Below are positions 22,284 to 35,151 of a stretch of 64,000 nucleotides of DNA, piece after piece. Position numbers and translations under genes: made by a program. Origin of the DNA: Hypoxylon rubiginosum (Eukaryota > Ascomycota > Sordariomycetes > Xylariales > Hypoxylaceae); NCBI GenBank assembly GCA_902806565.1, contig CADCXA010000008.1, positions 62,001-126,000 of the forward strand, read 5' to 3'. The notes under the pieces are model-generated. The model saw nothing but the letters and a program-made list of their open reading frames with translations. It ran no database searches and was not told the DNA's origin. Position 1 is the first letter of the stretch. Every line of letters begins with the position of its first letter.

Positions 22284-24305
22284 TTATTTATCCGAGGGAA
22301 TGTCGAACCTGACGGCTTTCTTAAACGGCTGCGGCGGCGGCTTGGGCGGCCGCGGTACGCCGGTCGGGTTGCGGAACGCTTTATGGACGGAGGAACTATA
22401 GTCAGCTATCTTCTCGTAGTGGTGAAACAAGTTGGGTCCCTCACGTCGCTTTATACCCTCCAAAGAAGCTCTATCCTTGGCTTCCTGGGCCTCGAAGGCC
22501 GGGGTCGCGGACACGAAGACGCCCGGGCGGCCCGCGACGGGGATGGTCCCTCCCCCTGATTCCTCTCGCTCCCGATGCTGGAGGGCGGAGCGCACCTGGG
22601 CCTCTATCGTCTCGTTGACCTCCTTCTGTATCCTCTCGGTGCGGGCCTGCCTCTCGGCCTCGCTCATCGGGGGCGGCGCGTCGTACTGGAGGGGCGTGAA
22701 ACCCGGCGCCGGCCGCCGGTCTACGGTCTGGTAGCTGTACGGGACCTTGAAGGGGCGCTCGCGCTCCGCCAACTCGAGGCCGTAGTCCGCCAGCTGCTGG
22801 CTGCCGCGGATCTGGTTGGGCTCGTCCAGCGGGCCCGGCTTGAATATGTCGGCGACCCCCTTGCCGTCGGCGAACCTAAAGGTAGACGTCTCAGGGTGGT
22901 CGGGTCCGTACGTGTACTTGGAGGCGGGTAGCTGCATTTTTGCGGCTTCCGGGTCGAACCGATCCAGCCCCTTTTGCCAGTCCTTTCTGCTGCGCGGCTT
23001 TTGCGCGGGCTTTGGCCTGATGTCCATCTCCGGACCGATTGGTCCCGCCAACGGCAACCTTGGCGGTACGGGTCGAGGGCCACGATTCATCTGTTCGTCG
23101 CTCAGTTTCGGGGGCAGGGTCGCCGGGATTTGAGAATAGCTTGTATACAAGGGGTTCATCTCGGGCAATTCGGCGGCGTATCCTCTTTCGATGGAGAGCT
23201 TGGTGATAATGTTAGGTTCTACTCGAGGTCGCTTCATGGGGTCCTTAATTTCGAGCTCCTCCATGGTCCTTCCGTGAAGATACCACATGTCTTCTGACCT
23301 TATTTCGCTGGACTTTAGGACCGTGTCAAGAGTTGGGTATTGCTCCTCTTGTTCCTTCCAAGTCAGCCACCCTGTCGGGGTTATAAGGTCTTGAGGCTGT
23401 TCGCGGGCTGCAATGCTTTCCCGGGTGTCCCAGCCCGGGCCGCCAAAGGAATTCCCATCGACATATGTCCATCGTCTAGGGTTGTAGGTGAAGGGGTCCG
23501 GAGCAGCTGGTTGGTTCGGTTGTCCCGATGAAGGGCCGCCACGAAAGGCATCGGCACCTTCAACTAAGGACTGCACTGCTGCTTCAGCCATCTTGGCCAT
23601 AGCACCGGGGTCACCATCCGAATCGTCGTCGCTCGAACTATCGATGCTAACTCTCCCGTCATGGCTTCTGTCCCTCTGGCGATGTCGCCGCCTAGCTCTT
23701 TCTTCGTTGAGCCAATTCCTGATGGTTCTAACCGCCGCCTCGTTAGAGCTCAGATTTGATGAACCCCGAGCCTCGAAAGCCCGGTATCTACGGGGAATGC
23801 CACGGTCTATGCCCTCGATGAATCTGCCCTGCCTGGTTGCGAGGTTCACCTCGCGGTACTGGTGACCGGCAGCAGCGGCGACCAATAACTGAACCGATGT
23901 TCGCTTAATAGCCTTCTTGTAGGATTTGAGTTTCCTGTCGACCGCCATACGTTTATACGGCGTCGGTGGTGGCGATCTGGGGAGGATGATACCTTCGAGG
24001 TCGCCTTTGAGCTGCCTCTGCTCATCGCGCCGTTTCCACTGCCGGTATTTTCTTTCTTCCCTTTGACGTTTACGCTTGGACACCCAGCCTTCCGATTCGA
24101 GGGCTAAAATCGAGCATGTTAGTCAGGACGACGGCCCTAGGGCGAGAGGTTGGTATAGCTACATACCGGCTGCTTGTTCTTTGCTCTGTTCAAGCTCATA
24201 CTTGGCTATCGCCAGGTAGGTCTGAAGTTGCTTAAGACGAAGCCGTACCTCGCGCAGCTCCGCCGTACCCTCCAATACATTAATGGGCTTCTCGTCTAGC
24301 GCCAT
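22284..24305 (-). CDS. Conserved-looking fungal protein of unknown function (652 aa)
   Basis: Two exons, complement(24167..24305, 22284..24103), separated by a 63-bp GT-AG intron. Exon 1 encodes MALDEKPINVLEGTAELREV and a coiled-coil-like helix; exon 2 opens LESEGWVSKRKRQREERKYR, a strongly basic segment that may act as a nuclear signal. A Ser/Asp-rich linker follows, then a Pro-rich region rich in Trp/Tyr motifs (TGWLTWKEQEEQYP; EDMWYLHGRTMEELE), and a C-terminal part with AFEAQEAKDRASLEGIK and NLFHHYEKIADYSSSVHKAF. Composition is hydrophilic and largely disordered; no signal peptide, membrane helix or catalytic motif. I do not recognise the family. The 3' third is GC-rich, which generates long but meaningless frames on the opposite strand. 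Confidence 0.75.
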
Positions 24306-26075
24306 CCCCGTGTACATTTCGTAGTACGTCTAAAACTAAAAAGGAAAAACAAATATTAATATCTATGAAGCGAATCAGGAAGCAATCTCAGTTGTCGTAT
24401 CGATATGTGAATAGTCAACGGAATGAGGAATCACAACTCCCCAGCCTTGAAGGGATGTCTGCCAGGCATCTTGGTTATCAAGTCGACTCAACGAGGTGGC
24501 TTTGTGTCTTGATATTTCCTCTTTCGGCCGAATGCCATGATATTCGGTCCTAGACGTTTCCGTCTGTGGTACTACTCTTTTTCTTCCTTTCCGCGGCGTC
24601 TTACAAAGAACGAACAAGAAACATGTTGCTTCTAAGTACTCTAGTCGTCACAGATAGATCTCGAACAAAGCGAATTCGGGAATGCAAAACACCTACGCCT
24701 GCTGGTTTCAGCGTTCTATGTAAATCTAGTTTGAGACTTATAAACCCGCTTTACCTCTGATTCACATAGAACAAAATAAGACAATAGACGGCGTACCATT
24801 TGGACATGATGACCTATTATTATTATATTCTATTATTATATTCATTCTATGTTATCTAACTACCTAGGTACGCAAAGGGACCTTTGTACTACTGAATCAA
24901 TGTAATTATACAATGAGTTATGTGTCGCCGAGTCCAAATCGGTACCGGCTTGGCAAATAGTCGAATGATGTCTAGGTACCTGGTAACCGGAGAATACGCC
25001 GCCGCACATTCCAATGGGCGACCACGGAAAATACACTGTAAACAAGACATTCGTTAGTGGAGTGTATCTTGACCGAGGGGAATTTACCTTGGCCACCCAG
25101 GTCAGCAGCACCAAGTGATGACATGGAACCGAATATTAGTGACTTGTAGAGTCAAGAGTTCGCTGGGTGGAAAAGGCGACTATATTTCAAAGGTTGGGCG
25201 GAACAAAAAGCGTCGACGCCGAAGGCCGAGATGCTCCATTTACAACTGGCGGGAGCTTATTAGGTACATTAAAAACCGTGTCGCGTGGGCGTTATATTGT
25301 ATTGCTGAATGCAGCGACTTAGAAAGGTTTGAAGGCCATATTCATGGGATTTACGGAACATTAGTCGATTCGAGTCATGGTTGCACCTTTTTTGGGAATT
25401 TGCGATCAATTATGTGTTGCATTCTGCGGTGCCATCATTGTAGAGCTGTCCCGAATATCCGCCCGGCACATTGCTGACGGGATGTTGCTCAGTCGAAATT
25501 GCTGGAAGAGAAAAACCTCGGAAGTGAAAATAATAGTACAAGTATCAGGTTGAAAGGTGAAGGGACGGCTTTGTTGCCCACGCCGTAGACGTATCTGGTG
25601 ATCCAAAGGGTTGGGTGGTGACTGGGCTATCAAGGGGGAAAGTTGTATTTGCCATTATCCTCAACGCGTCGTCGCCAGGCCGAATCCAACCTCTCGTATA
25701 GAGGGAAACTCGCCCACAGACAGGCGAAACTCACATTGTTATTGTTGCATCCTTCTGCCCGTGCCTGTGGAACCCTGTCTAAGGATCAGAAAGGAGAAAA
25801 GAAAAACATGGTGGTCGAAGCCTTTTTCCATCCATTTTACCTGCCGTATTAAACTCCATTTGTCGCATCTTTTATGGTATCCGCCGTACTCGCATGCCTG
25901 AGGAGAAATGACACAACATGTAAAGAGACGCCCGATACTGTCATCGAAAATCCGGCTTCACGTGCGTGCCGCAAATATGAAGGGAAAAAAGGGGCCTCAA
26001 TGCACATAACGATCGGTTCCTGACTGATGCATTAGCAGCGGCGGCCTAAACCTGTCGGATCGATGCTGTTGATAA
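24306..26075. other. Long intergenic region between two minus-strand genes
   Basis: About 1.77 kb: promoter of the 652-aa gene and 3' flank of the RRM gene. It includes an ATT/TATTA-rich run at about 24815-24855 and a perfect TACCTAGGTA palindrome at 24861-24870. Open frames here (for example 25115-25477) are short, basic and motif-free. No RNA gene pattern seen. Confidence 0.45.
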
Positions 26076-27287
26076 TCACGGCGCACCTCCGTACGTCTCA
26101 CGAGCTTCAGGTCGAGAGGCGGTTTCGCCGTAGCCAGAGGGAGCCGGGTCGCGAGCACGGGCGCCATCCCTCTCGGGACGGTCAAAGCGTTCACGCTCGT
26201 AGCCGGGGGCACGTCGATCTTCTCGTGCTCCATATCGGTCGCCTCCTCGCTCCTCACGGCCGGCGTAACGGTCGATTCGACCGTAGGCTTCGTCACGCTC
26301 GCGTCGCTCTTCTCTACCGCTGTAGCCGCCACGCTCGCCGCCACGTTCACCACCACGCTCATAGCCACGCTCATATCCGCCGCGCTCCTCTCGACCGCTG
26401 TAGGAGGCACCTCGACCTTCACGATAGTTACGGTCGTAGCCACGCTCTTCACGGTAACCACGCTCACCACCACGATCATCGTATCGCTGCCGATCATAGC
26501 CGCCACGGTAGCGGTACGGGTCGTCACGTCCGTAGCCACCGCCATAGCCACCTCCGCGGCGTCGGTCGTCAAATCGAGGACGAGACTCTAATCAACTGGG
26601 TTAGAATAGAATTTATGTTAAATGTTTGAGGGGCGCTTACCTCGCTTCGGGGGACCGAAGTACTTGCCAGGAGTAGGGGTTCGAGGGCGAGCACGACGAG
26701 CCTTTTCAATGCTCAGAGTTCGACCCTCAATTTCCTCTCCCTGCAATCCGTCCTTGGCGGCATCAGCTTGATCAGATGTAACCATCTTGACGAAACCAAA
26801 GCCGCGAGACTCCTTGGTGTGAGGGTCTTTCATGATCTGACATTTCTCTACCTCGCCATATTTCTCGAAAAGACGAGTGACTTCGGCCTCGGTCAGTCTG
26901 GGATGGATACCAGTCACAAAGAGGTTAGATCCGGGGTTAATGGAGCCGTCCTCGTCTCTGCTGCCATTCTCATCTTTCATGGCACTAGAATATAACGAGT
27001 TAGAACAGGTCACTGAGGTGATGTGAAAATTAGAATATGAAGTTGGTGAGACTTACCGATCTTGGTTGGCAGCAGGCGAAGCGGAGCGTCGGCGACTGTC
27101 CATTCCATCATCGCGGGAGGCTCGAGGAGAAGCGCTTCGCTGATCGCGCTCATAACGAGGGCCATCATCTGTAATGCCAATATTGGTTAGTGCTGTGGTC
27201 AAATTACAAAAACAGAGACGCGAATCGCGACTTACCATCGAAGCGATCGCCGTTGGCGGTCTCGTAGTCCATTGCAGTAGTGGCCAT
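26076..27287 (-). CDS. RRM/RGG-type RNA-binding protein (Tra2-like)
   Basis: Four exons, complement(27236..27287, 27057..27168, 26641..26984, 26076..26587), give 339 aa. After an RS/DR-rich N-terminus (MATTAMDYETANGDRFDD...) comes one RRM at about residues 73-150: RNP2 LFVTGI, RNP1 RGFGFVKM, and the Tra2-like linker ending RRARPRTPTPGKYFGPPKR. The C-terminal 170 residues are a repetitive Arg/Gly/Tyr/Glu region (GGYERGYERGGERGG-type). This architecture fits a splicing or mRNP factor of the transformer-2/SR-related group acting in the nucleus; the exact orthologue is not settled. In intron 2 an earlier AG would lead to an immediate stop, so the later acceptor at 26985-26986 is used. The antisense strand of the RGG region is also open, but is a composition artefact. 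Confidence 0.88.
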
Positions 27288-28333
27288 GCTGAGGGCAATT
27301 GTATATGCTGCGAAGATGGTAAGTAGGGGTTCGCGACGCGGTAATAGATTGGGTCCGTGATGCGTGTAAGAAACGCGTGGGACGAGAGGAACTGATTGTG
27401 CAGAAAGAATTGTTTTCTCGGGGTGGTCAATGAAAAAGAAGGTTGGAAAATGATACGAAAAGTACGAAAAGTGATGGAAGTTGATGGAGAGGCAACGGGA
27501 TCAAAGTGTGAAGAAGCTTTTTATGGTTGCGCCGGGTAATGGAGAAAAAGAAGAAATGGATATTCCTCACCTGCCGCTAGATGCCTACACACACACAGTG
27601 CAACTTCTTGCTGACGCAGGGCTGCAGTACCGTGTCAAATGAAAGAGAACGCGAGCGTTATGCAAGAAAGGTCTCTTGAGTTTCCGACGCGAACAAGATG
27701 ATCTTTTCTGTAGGATGATTTAAGGTGGTTGTGGTTTAGTCTGCGACCTTTTGGTGAGATGAACAAGGCTGCGAGGAAGAGAAGGATTGAAAGGTGAACG
27801 GGAAATCCGAAGGGGTGGAAAATAAAATTGGGGAGGCAAAATTGTTCAGCTAGGCTGCTAGGCTGCTAGGTAGGAGACTAGGAGGCTAGGAGACTAGGAA
27901 GACCCGTAACATGCCTAGCAACGAACCTTGGGTGGTTTATGCGTGGTATGTGCGGTATGTACTTCGTACCTGCCTTAGTCCAATCATGTCCCCACTTGGG
28001 ATATCACCAAATTCCAAGTTGCAATTAACCGATAATCGAATGCATTAAGTTACCTTAGGTACCTAAAATAAAAACACCTCCAGGGCTGCATTCAGTCAAC
28101 TCAGCAGAACTTCATACCTCCTGTTTTATTATTATTAATAAAAACAGTAGGACGCTTCCGGAAATATCCCCACATACATACATCTGTCTCGTCTCCACTT
28201 GAGACAAGACTACATGTACGAGGGTCCATATAAGAGAATCGCAATACCGATCGAGCTAAAGAGCTAAATGCCCTATGCTGCTGTCTACACATATGTAGTT
28301 GATATTGACAGGGACCTTCGCTCCGAGATCCAA
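27288..28333. other. Intergenic region / 5' flank of the RRM gene
   Basis: About 1.05 kb. The first 400 bp upstream of the ATG are GA-rich and probably include a long 5' UTR; a degenerate GCTAGG/GACTAGG repeat lies at about 27848-27900. No coding segment recognised. Confidence 0.45.
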
Positions 28334-30918
28334 CTACAACTCATCCATGTCAACTTGATTTTCAACAATGTCCATCATCAGTACTTGCTCAACGTTGAGC
28401 TCTGCCGGAGCTGCTTCGTCCAGAAATCTGAGGCCCTCCGACGCTTTTCCACCACAGGCTCTCTCCAACGCGAGAAATGCAAAGTGGCCACCTACTACTG
28501 GACGGGCCATGAAGTTCGGTCCTGGAAAGCCTCCTTCGCCCTCCGTCTCGTAAAGATCCGTCAGTGGCCGATCTATGTGTAAGGGTATAATTAGATATGC
28601 TTCTCCAACCGAAAGCGTAGGCGCATGTTTACGTACCAGTTACAGTCTCGTTAACCCATGTTGCAACATGCTGTAGAATTTCAGTTCGCACCTTCTTACT
28701 CGTCACAGCAGCAGCAAAAAACTCCCAGTCACTCTTCGTATATAGATGGCGGCTGTCTAGCGGTAGGCCGTATCTCTGAAGCACTGCGTGGTACCAGTCG
28801 CTCTGCATCTGGTAGATTTTATCCGGAATAAATGTAGACCTTTGCTTGTCCTTAGTGCCGCCTATGGGGAGCTGTTCTGTACTCCAGAATCTGCTCGGCA
28901 CCATCGACGATGCGTCCGCGGGAAGATGGAAACAAAGTAATGCGTCGGCAAAGATATTGTATAGGGTGGTCCACGACCCGTACCACGTGTACGCTAGCTT
29001 GGCATGCGTTTTATCTCTGGACAATCCGAAGTCTTGCCATTTATCAATGTATTCTTCCGCTACGTTGCTGTACCATTTAGACTCGGATTCCTCGCCGATA
29101 ACATTGGCGATCTCGCTCATGGCTTTGATACCGATGATGCCCTTCAGTGCCAAATTCGTCTGGTTGGCCAGCCAACCAGCAAAATCGTCGGTGCACAGCT
29201 GATTAGAAGGGATAAGCGATTCTCGAACAAGATAACCTGTCCACTGCTTCCAAAGCTTGTATGAGCGCTTTACCCATTTCGCTGCAGCCTTCTCGCCGGT
29301 CGTACCCATATCTTCCCACGTATGGTCCATTCCATACGCATCAACCAAAGGCGACCTCTCGTCGGGCTTTATGTTCAAAGCCAAGGCTCCTTGCGGCGCC
29401 GTACGGACAAACGCGGGCTGCGTATTATCCCTCAAGGCATTGACTAGCGCAAGACCCATAATCAACATATCACCGCACTCCTCGACAGGCATGTACTCGT
29501 CGTTTCCATCGCCGTGTCCAGTCGCATTGGGAAAGTGAGTCCCAAGATCGTGCATGCTATAATCATTGGGATATTGGCCACTCAGCTGATGCTCTAGAAG
29601 AGGTTCAAGTAGATACGCCAGCCACTGCGGGTTAGTGTATAAGAAGAACGGGAACGCCGGGAAAATAACGTCAACAGTCTGGAAGTTGCCATTCGAAGAG
29701 ATCTCTTTGAGGAAAATGATGGGATTTTCTGGTGTCCCCGAGAATTGCGTTGCTCCGAGCACCTGGCGAGCTGATAACGCTGCGATGTCTTGGTAGTCTT
29801 GAGAGCCGGAAGCGTACGCATCTCGAGCAAGCTGTTCAGAATAGTTTCTAGCAAGGTAGGCTGCGCTTTCGTAATCATCGTAGTGGTATTGTAGCATTTC
29901 ATGGGCACTTGAAAAGTATGAAGCCCACAAAGGTCGCATGAAGGTCAAGCCTCGAGCTGAGGCGAACTGAACTACGGGGTCCTGGGTAAGGGCAAAAGTA
30001 AATATGACACTATCCGTGGCGATTTCAGACGAACGGGATGATCTTTTACTAAGGTTGAAAGTCTTCGAAAAGGCAAAAATAGGCTCATCTTCGAAGATTC
30101 CACGATAAGAATCATCTACTTTGTTTTTCAACGACCCATGCTCAGCAAATAAACGCCGGATGTAGTTTGATTCGCCAGATTGGTGCTCGACATCAGCTGG
30201 GCCAGAGATATGGATGGTTCCCCATTCGGCGTGGTCGTAAAACTCCGTCAGAAGCTGCTCGTGGCGTCGTGTAATGCTCCACGTCTTGATTGGAGTTTTG
30301 GAATCCTCACTCTTTTTAGAACGCACGAGTCCCCACTCGATCTTATTGTCTCGGTTTCCGCTAGCCCACTCTCCATTTATGTCTATGTAGAGGCTGACAT
30401 CGGTTGAGCCCTCGACGATGCAGGTGAGGTAGCCCGCCGGTAGAGACTGTCTAAATGTCGACGTGGGGGTAATTGGAGATAAGAACGAAAGAGTGATCGT
30501 TACGTCGGAGCCCGGAATAGTGTATGTGAGGTTCGTAGTAGAGGCGTCAAAGGTAGCACCGCCATACTGGGGAAAAGAGACATTGTAGCTGGTGTACAGG
30601 TCAATACGGAGAAGATCTTAGGATTGGCAGTGAAAGGTTAACTACCAACCTAGAAGAGTGCCTTAGAAAGTCCTGCGAGCGACCGAGCAGAGGGTAAACC
30701 GTATTGGTCTTAGGTACTGCGGCCATTACAGCAAAGCCGACGGTGCTGCCGGTCCAAAACATTGGCCAATTTTCCCACGGGGCATCTCGAGCATCTGCGA
30801 ACCAGAAGTTCAGGTAGGGGTTTCGTACGATCAATGGCAGCACAGGAGGCGTCAAAGTCGAAGCGTCCACAAGGGTCATAGCGAACGCCGCGAGGGTCGG
30901 CAAGAGACACAGCCTCAT
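28334..30918 (-). CDS. gtaA: Secreted glutaminase (GtaA type)
   Basis: Three exons, complement(30650..30918, 28637..30588, 28334..28572), give 819 aa. A signal peptide (MRLCLLPTLAAFAMTLVDA) precedes the mature protein: LIVRNPYLNFWFADARDAPWEN-type start, NVSFPQYGGATFDASTTNLTYTIP, then the large glutaminase domains with HDLGTHFPNATGH and WYGSWTTLYNIFADALL, and a C-terminal exon encoding DRPLTDLYET and ARPVVGGHFAFLAL. This matches fungal glutaminase A, an extracellular or wall-bound enzyme hydrolysing glutamine to glutamate and ammonia. Intron 1 is 61 bp; an AG 28 bp further upstream is not usable because it breaks frame. Length agrees with the family. It faces away from the dehydrogenase gene across a repeat-rich promoter region. 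Confidence 0.9.
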
Positions 30919-31271
30919 TTTGGCGGCCGATGGGAGCGAATACTGATTTACTGCTAAGCTAATGGGAAATATAATGAAGGAATAGGTAATGAAAGAAAGA
31001 AAAGAGACAGCAGCGGTTTAACAGGTAGGCATGAAACCAAGTATGGTGCTGTTGGAATGGCTCGAGGACGAGAGCAATACTAACGTGAAGTATCTCAAGT
31101 CAATACGAAACCAATGGGTCAAGTAATGAACACGCGATAAATGGGATAAGAGGTTGCGAAGGCCAGCATTCGTCCTTTCAAAGGTACTGGGTAAGGCTGA
31201 AGAGAGAAAGTGAGATTGAGGGGAGGAAGAGGGAAGGAAGGATGGGATGGTTATTAGGTTTATTAGGTACC

Positions 31272-31311
31272 GGCAAGCTGGCAAGCTGGCAAGCTGGCAA
31301 GCTGGCAAGCT
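31272..31311. repeat. Five perfect tandem copies of GGCAAGCT
   Basis: An 8-bp unit repeated exactly five times without a mismatch, about 355 bp upstream of the gtaA start codon. Confidence 0.95.
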
Positions 31312-31976
31312 ACAGCCTGAGCCTACGACAGTAGAAACATGGGACGCAAATAGGATCCACTTCCCCCAGGTTTTGAAGGAGTCCGGAGCCTAAAGAAGCT
31401 AGAAGCTGTAAGCAAAATGGGAGTGACGACACCTCCCCACAAATTCCTTTACTTTTAAGGCTTAGGTGTGGACTCCAACAAAGGGTCATCAGGGGTCATG
31501 CGACGGTAAAAATCGAGGCTACGGTCTTTGGGCCTGCAGATTGCAGCGTCAAAATTTGGGGTAAGGGAAATAGCTCCAGCTGCAAGGTTGAATTTGATTT
31601 GGGGGGGAGAGAAGAGGGGCTGAGGCTAGAGCTGAAGTTCAGAGTTAAAGGGGATGTGTTAAAACTTTACATAATCTATAATAATAATACGATAAACCCC
31701 TCCCTTGGAATCTGTGAGGTCGTTTTTGGAAATATTACCTACCATTAGGTACATACCTAGCCATAGAATTATTCCATGACATATTTACCTATTTGATTAT
31801 TCTTATAAAATAACGGGTTTATAAAAGCTTTACAACGAGTTGGTGTTTTAGTCAATTATTTTTCGTCGTGATTATAAATTAACATACTTCTATCTGTTTC
31901 TACCTTGGTCGTGTATCGTACTCGCTTATTACTGGAGGAAATACATCTCTCCTCATTCTTAACAGAACGCCTAGAG

Positions 31977-32085
<109 letters not shown>

Positions 32086-32530
32086 AAGGTGCATGAATAA
32101 ACTGGCACTTTCAAGATTAGTTCAAGTCTATAGACTATAAAACCCTACGTTGCTTTCTCTGTTCCAGCCTCTTACTTTCTACCTCGAGATGCTAATTGAC
32201 CCATACCATACCAAGTGTATACTGTCACGGTGGATTCTCCTCGAAACCATGTGGGGTAAAAGAATGTCGTCCTATTCCCGTCGCTACAGATAACCCCGAA
32301 AGTTATCCGTTCCTATTTATATGCTTTACTATAGCTTGCCCAACCTAATCTATTATACTCTAAGATGAGGGAACAGTTGTCTATAGATATTTCTTCTCAA
32401 CCTCGCATCTTAGGACTTCATCAAGCAACACATCCTAACTCTCCTTAAATACAAGTTCACTTGGTTAGATCGCTACCTACCCCGCTAGCACTAGGCCTTT
32501 ACCCCCTCCTCTTTATCATTCGTTACAGCA

Positions 32531-33351
32531 ATGGCATCGCTTGAAGGAAAGGTATTCGCTATCACCGGAGGAGCCAGCGGAATAGGGTTTGCAACTGCAC
32601 AGATACTATCGAAACGAGGCGCAACTGTCTGCTTAGCGGATATAGATCCAGATGCAATGAGCAGGGCTGAAGAATACTTTACTAATTTGGGCGCACCTTT
32701 CACCATCACCAAAGTAGATATCTCTAAGCGGGAAGAAGTCGATTCTTGGATCGATGGCGTCGTTCAGAAATACGGCAGACTTGACGGTGCTGCTAATGTG
32801 GCTGGCATCATCGGCAAACATCATGGCATACGAGAGGTTGCCGACCTTGATGATGAAGAGTGGCACAAGATAATCGCTGTCAATCTTACTGGAACCATGT
32901 ACTGCCTGAGAGCCGAGCTCAGAAAAATCGTCGATGGTGGTTCTATTGTCAATGTATCCTCCGTTCATGGCCTTCAAGGTAGCCGAGAGTCCGTGTCTAT
33001 CATACACCACGCCGACGCTGACTACTAGGTGATCTAGGTTTTGCTAAGCACGGCGCTTATGACGCCAGCAAGCACGGTGTCATAGGCTTGACTAAAGCCG
33101 CAGCTAAGGAAAACGGCGCTCGAGAAGTTCGTGTGAACGCAGTCGCTCCCGGCGCTATATACACTCCACTGATGGAGAAGAGCTTTCGCCTCCACAACAG
33201 ACCACTCGACGCACCGGCCTTACCAGATGATACGGCGGTCTTTCGCAGGCAAGGGACGGCAGAGGAGTGCGGCAACGTAGTCGCCTTTCTGTTGGGTCCC
33301 GAGAGCAAATACGTGAGCGGGAGTGTGTACTCTGTCGACGGCGGAATGTAA
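32531..33351 (+). CDS. Short-chain dehydrogenase/reductase (FabG-like SDR)
   Basis: Two exons, join(32531..32978, 33038..33351), give 253 aa, the classical SDR length. The cofactor motif is TGGASGIG near the start, with LADID after the second strand (an acidic residue there favours NAD(H)). ANVAG replaces the usual NNAG, followed by the catalytic Ser in IVNVSSVHG and YDASK for the Tyr/Lys pair; NAVAPGAIYTPL is the usual post-catalytic segment. Cytosolic NAD(P)-dependent oxidoreductase; substrate unknown. Two in-frame acceptors 9 nt apart (AG at 33027-33028 or 33036-33037) both keep frame; the later one gives the standard GLQGFAKHGAYDASK. Its stop lies only 24 bp from the stop of the converging NAA20 gene. 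Confidence 0.92.
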
Positions 33352-33375
33352 CACGCAGGCAAAGGCTTTCCTCTT

Positions 33376-34020
33376 TTAAAACACGTCTTCTGGCTGCACA
33401 TCATGATTTCTCCCGTCTTCTCGAATGTGCTTCAATGTCTTATCTCGCGACATGGGTTTGCGCATGTCGTAGGCGTCTTCTCCGTGAGCAGTAGGGTCGT
33501 TAACATTATCGCCGTAATAGTCCTTGACCACACGGTACACGCTATAGCCCATGCTCTCATAAAAGTTGATAGCCCTCGTGTTGCTTTTTCTCACGAAGAG
33601 GTCGACAAACCAGGCCTCACCGGCCTCCGCAGCGACCTCGAGGTTTTCGGTAAGAATTTTTCCAATGCCAAGGCGGCGGGCTTCAGGGGCGACTGTGAGA
33701 GCGGTAATGTGAGCGTGCCATGGCAGGTAATGCTCCGAATACTTGAAGTATTCTGGAGAGCTTTCCAGTTTCCCCATGACTGTTGATGAGACGAAACCAC
33801 GTTAGGCCAGACAGTTTTAAGAATTCGGGGAACCAAGAGATGGTGACGCACTATAGCCAATGATATTTCCATTGGGGTCTTCGGCAACTTGAAATAGTGA
33901 AGGCCATTTGGCGAAATATTGAAGGTAGAAACTTAGGTCGTACGTCTCAGTCAAAGGGTCGAGGTTGCATTTGGAAAACTTGTCCAGGTCGTCCGGGTGA
34001 AAACGTCGAAAAGAAGCCAT
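33376..34020 (-). CDS. NAA20: N-alpha-acetyltransferase NatB catalytic subunit (Naa20/Nat3)
   Basis: Two exons, complement(33852..34020, 33376..33779), give 190 aa. MASFRRFHPDDLDKFSKCNL and LDPLTETYDLSFYLQYFAKWP are nearly diagnostic of Naa20; the spliced joint restores IIGYIMGKLESS. The GNAT acetyl-CoA loop is RRLGIGKIL, followed by FVDLFVRKSNTRAINFYESMGY. The enzyme acetylates nascent N-termini starting Met-Asp, Met-Glu, Met-Asn or Met-Gln on the ribosome, together with the auxiliary subunit Naa25 (not in this window). The C-terminal tail (EDAYDMRKPMSRD) is the usual fungal ending. Both intron borders are canonical. Confidence 0.95.
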
Positions 34021-35151
34021 AATAGCGAGAAACCGGATCCCTTATTCCCCCTATTTACTAGAATAAGAAGGATAAGAGACAAGATAGACAGTTTCTCTAG
34101 GCTCCCTGATGGTAGATTCGTCGTGTTTTATGCCGCTCTCGGCTGGACATATATCCCATATGCCAGCGTTGGCTTTGTAAGGGGAGAATGGTACAATATC
34201 TAGTCTATGAGCTAGAGAATTAAAAACACGGACAGAAAGATTCAAGGAGTGTGATCTTGAAGATTAAAGCATTTTATAATTAAGTGCCTCCCGAGTGTAT
34301 ACGTTGAGAGCGATGGAAGAAAGAGTGAAAATGCACCAAGATACAATTCCAATCTGCTTCTGCCCCTCCAAGAATACCTAATAGTGCATACTCAAATATC
34401 TGCTACGTGCATATGTATGTAGCGATGTGGTGGGACGCTCGAAGACCAGGAAGACCTGGAATGGCATTACGTAAGGCACAGATATACGCATAAAGTACAA
34501 TACGACTAATAAATAATCGCATAGCCTTAGGTAACTAGAAGCTCACCTACCATTATAGCACGTCAGCAGGTAACATGGAGATTTGTATGGTATAAATAAG
34601 TTGACACATGCGTAGTTGCGTTTTCGTGCCTTGCATTGCTCGCCTTGCATTCAATGCTTGCATTGCCGAAGTGATGTGGGACGTGGGTTTTTTTTATTAA
34701 TTAAATACAACATTTTGGGTTTGATTCATCCGATACCGATATCCTTGCTACGTGCTTTCGATACTTGCCATTTTATTGCTGAACGAGCCTGACTTCAAAT
34801 TAATTCTCCGTCTTGTCCGGACCTGATCTCTCTCCATAAGCAACCCAATTTTACCACAGAAAAAAAAAAGATTCCTAGGATAAGGGGCAGGGGGCTACTT
34901 CTACTCAAGAAATAAAAACATCTAGTCAAGCACAGCAAACAAGACGGGTCCCGTGCCTTTTATTCTCAACCTTCTGGCGTAGTAGTTCACCATTTAGACT
35001 AATAATAACTACTCCCACCCCCCATGGTTTAATAGTCTACCTGGGACGCGCAAACAAACACCCGGCGTAATATTACCCTACATCGGTACCGAACAGCGAG
35101 GTCTAGCAATACCGCACCAAGCCCGACGAGCTAGCTCATCAGATCGCAACC
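34021..35151. promoter_or_regulatory. Divergent promoter region, NAA20 / 390-aa unknown gene
   Basis: About 1.13 kb. A TTGCATT-rich cluster (about 34630-34670) and a poly-A run near 34860 are visible, but no coding segment. Confidence 0.45.

Noticed and set aside
26063..26629. Open frame of about 190 codons antisense to the RNA-binding protein, and another on the same strand
   Set aside because: His/Arg- and Val/Ala/Thr-rich translations are shadows of the repetitive RGG/RGY exon in other frames.
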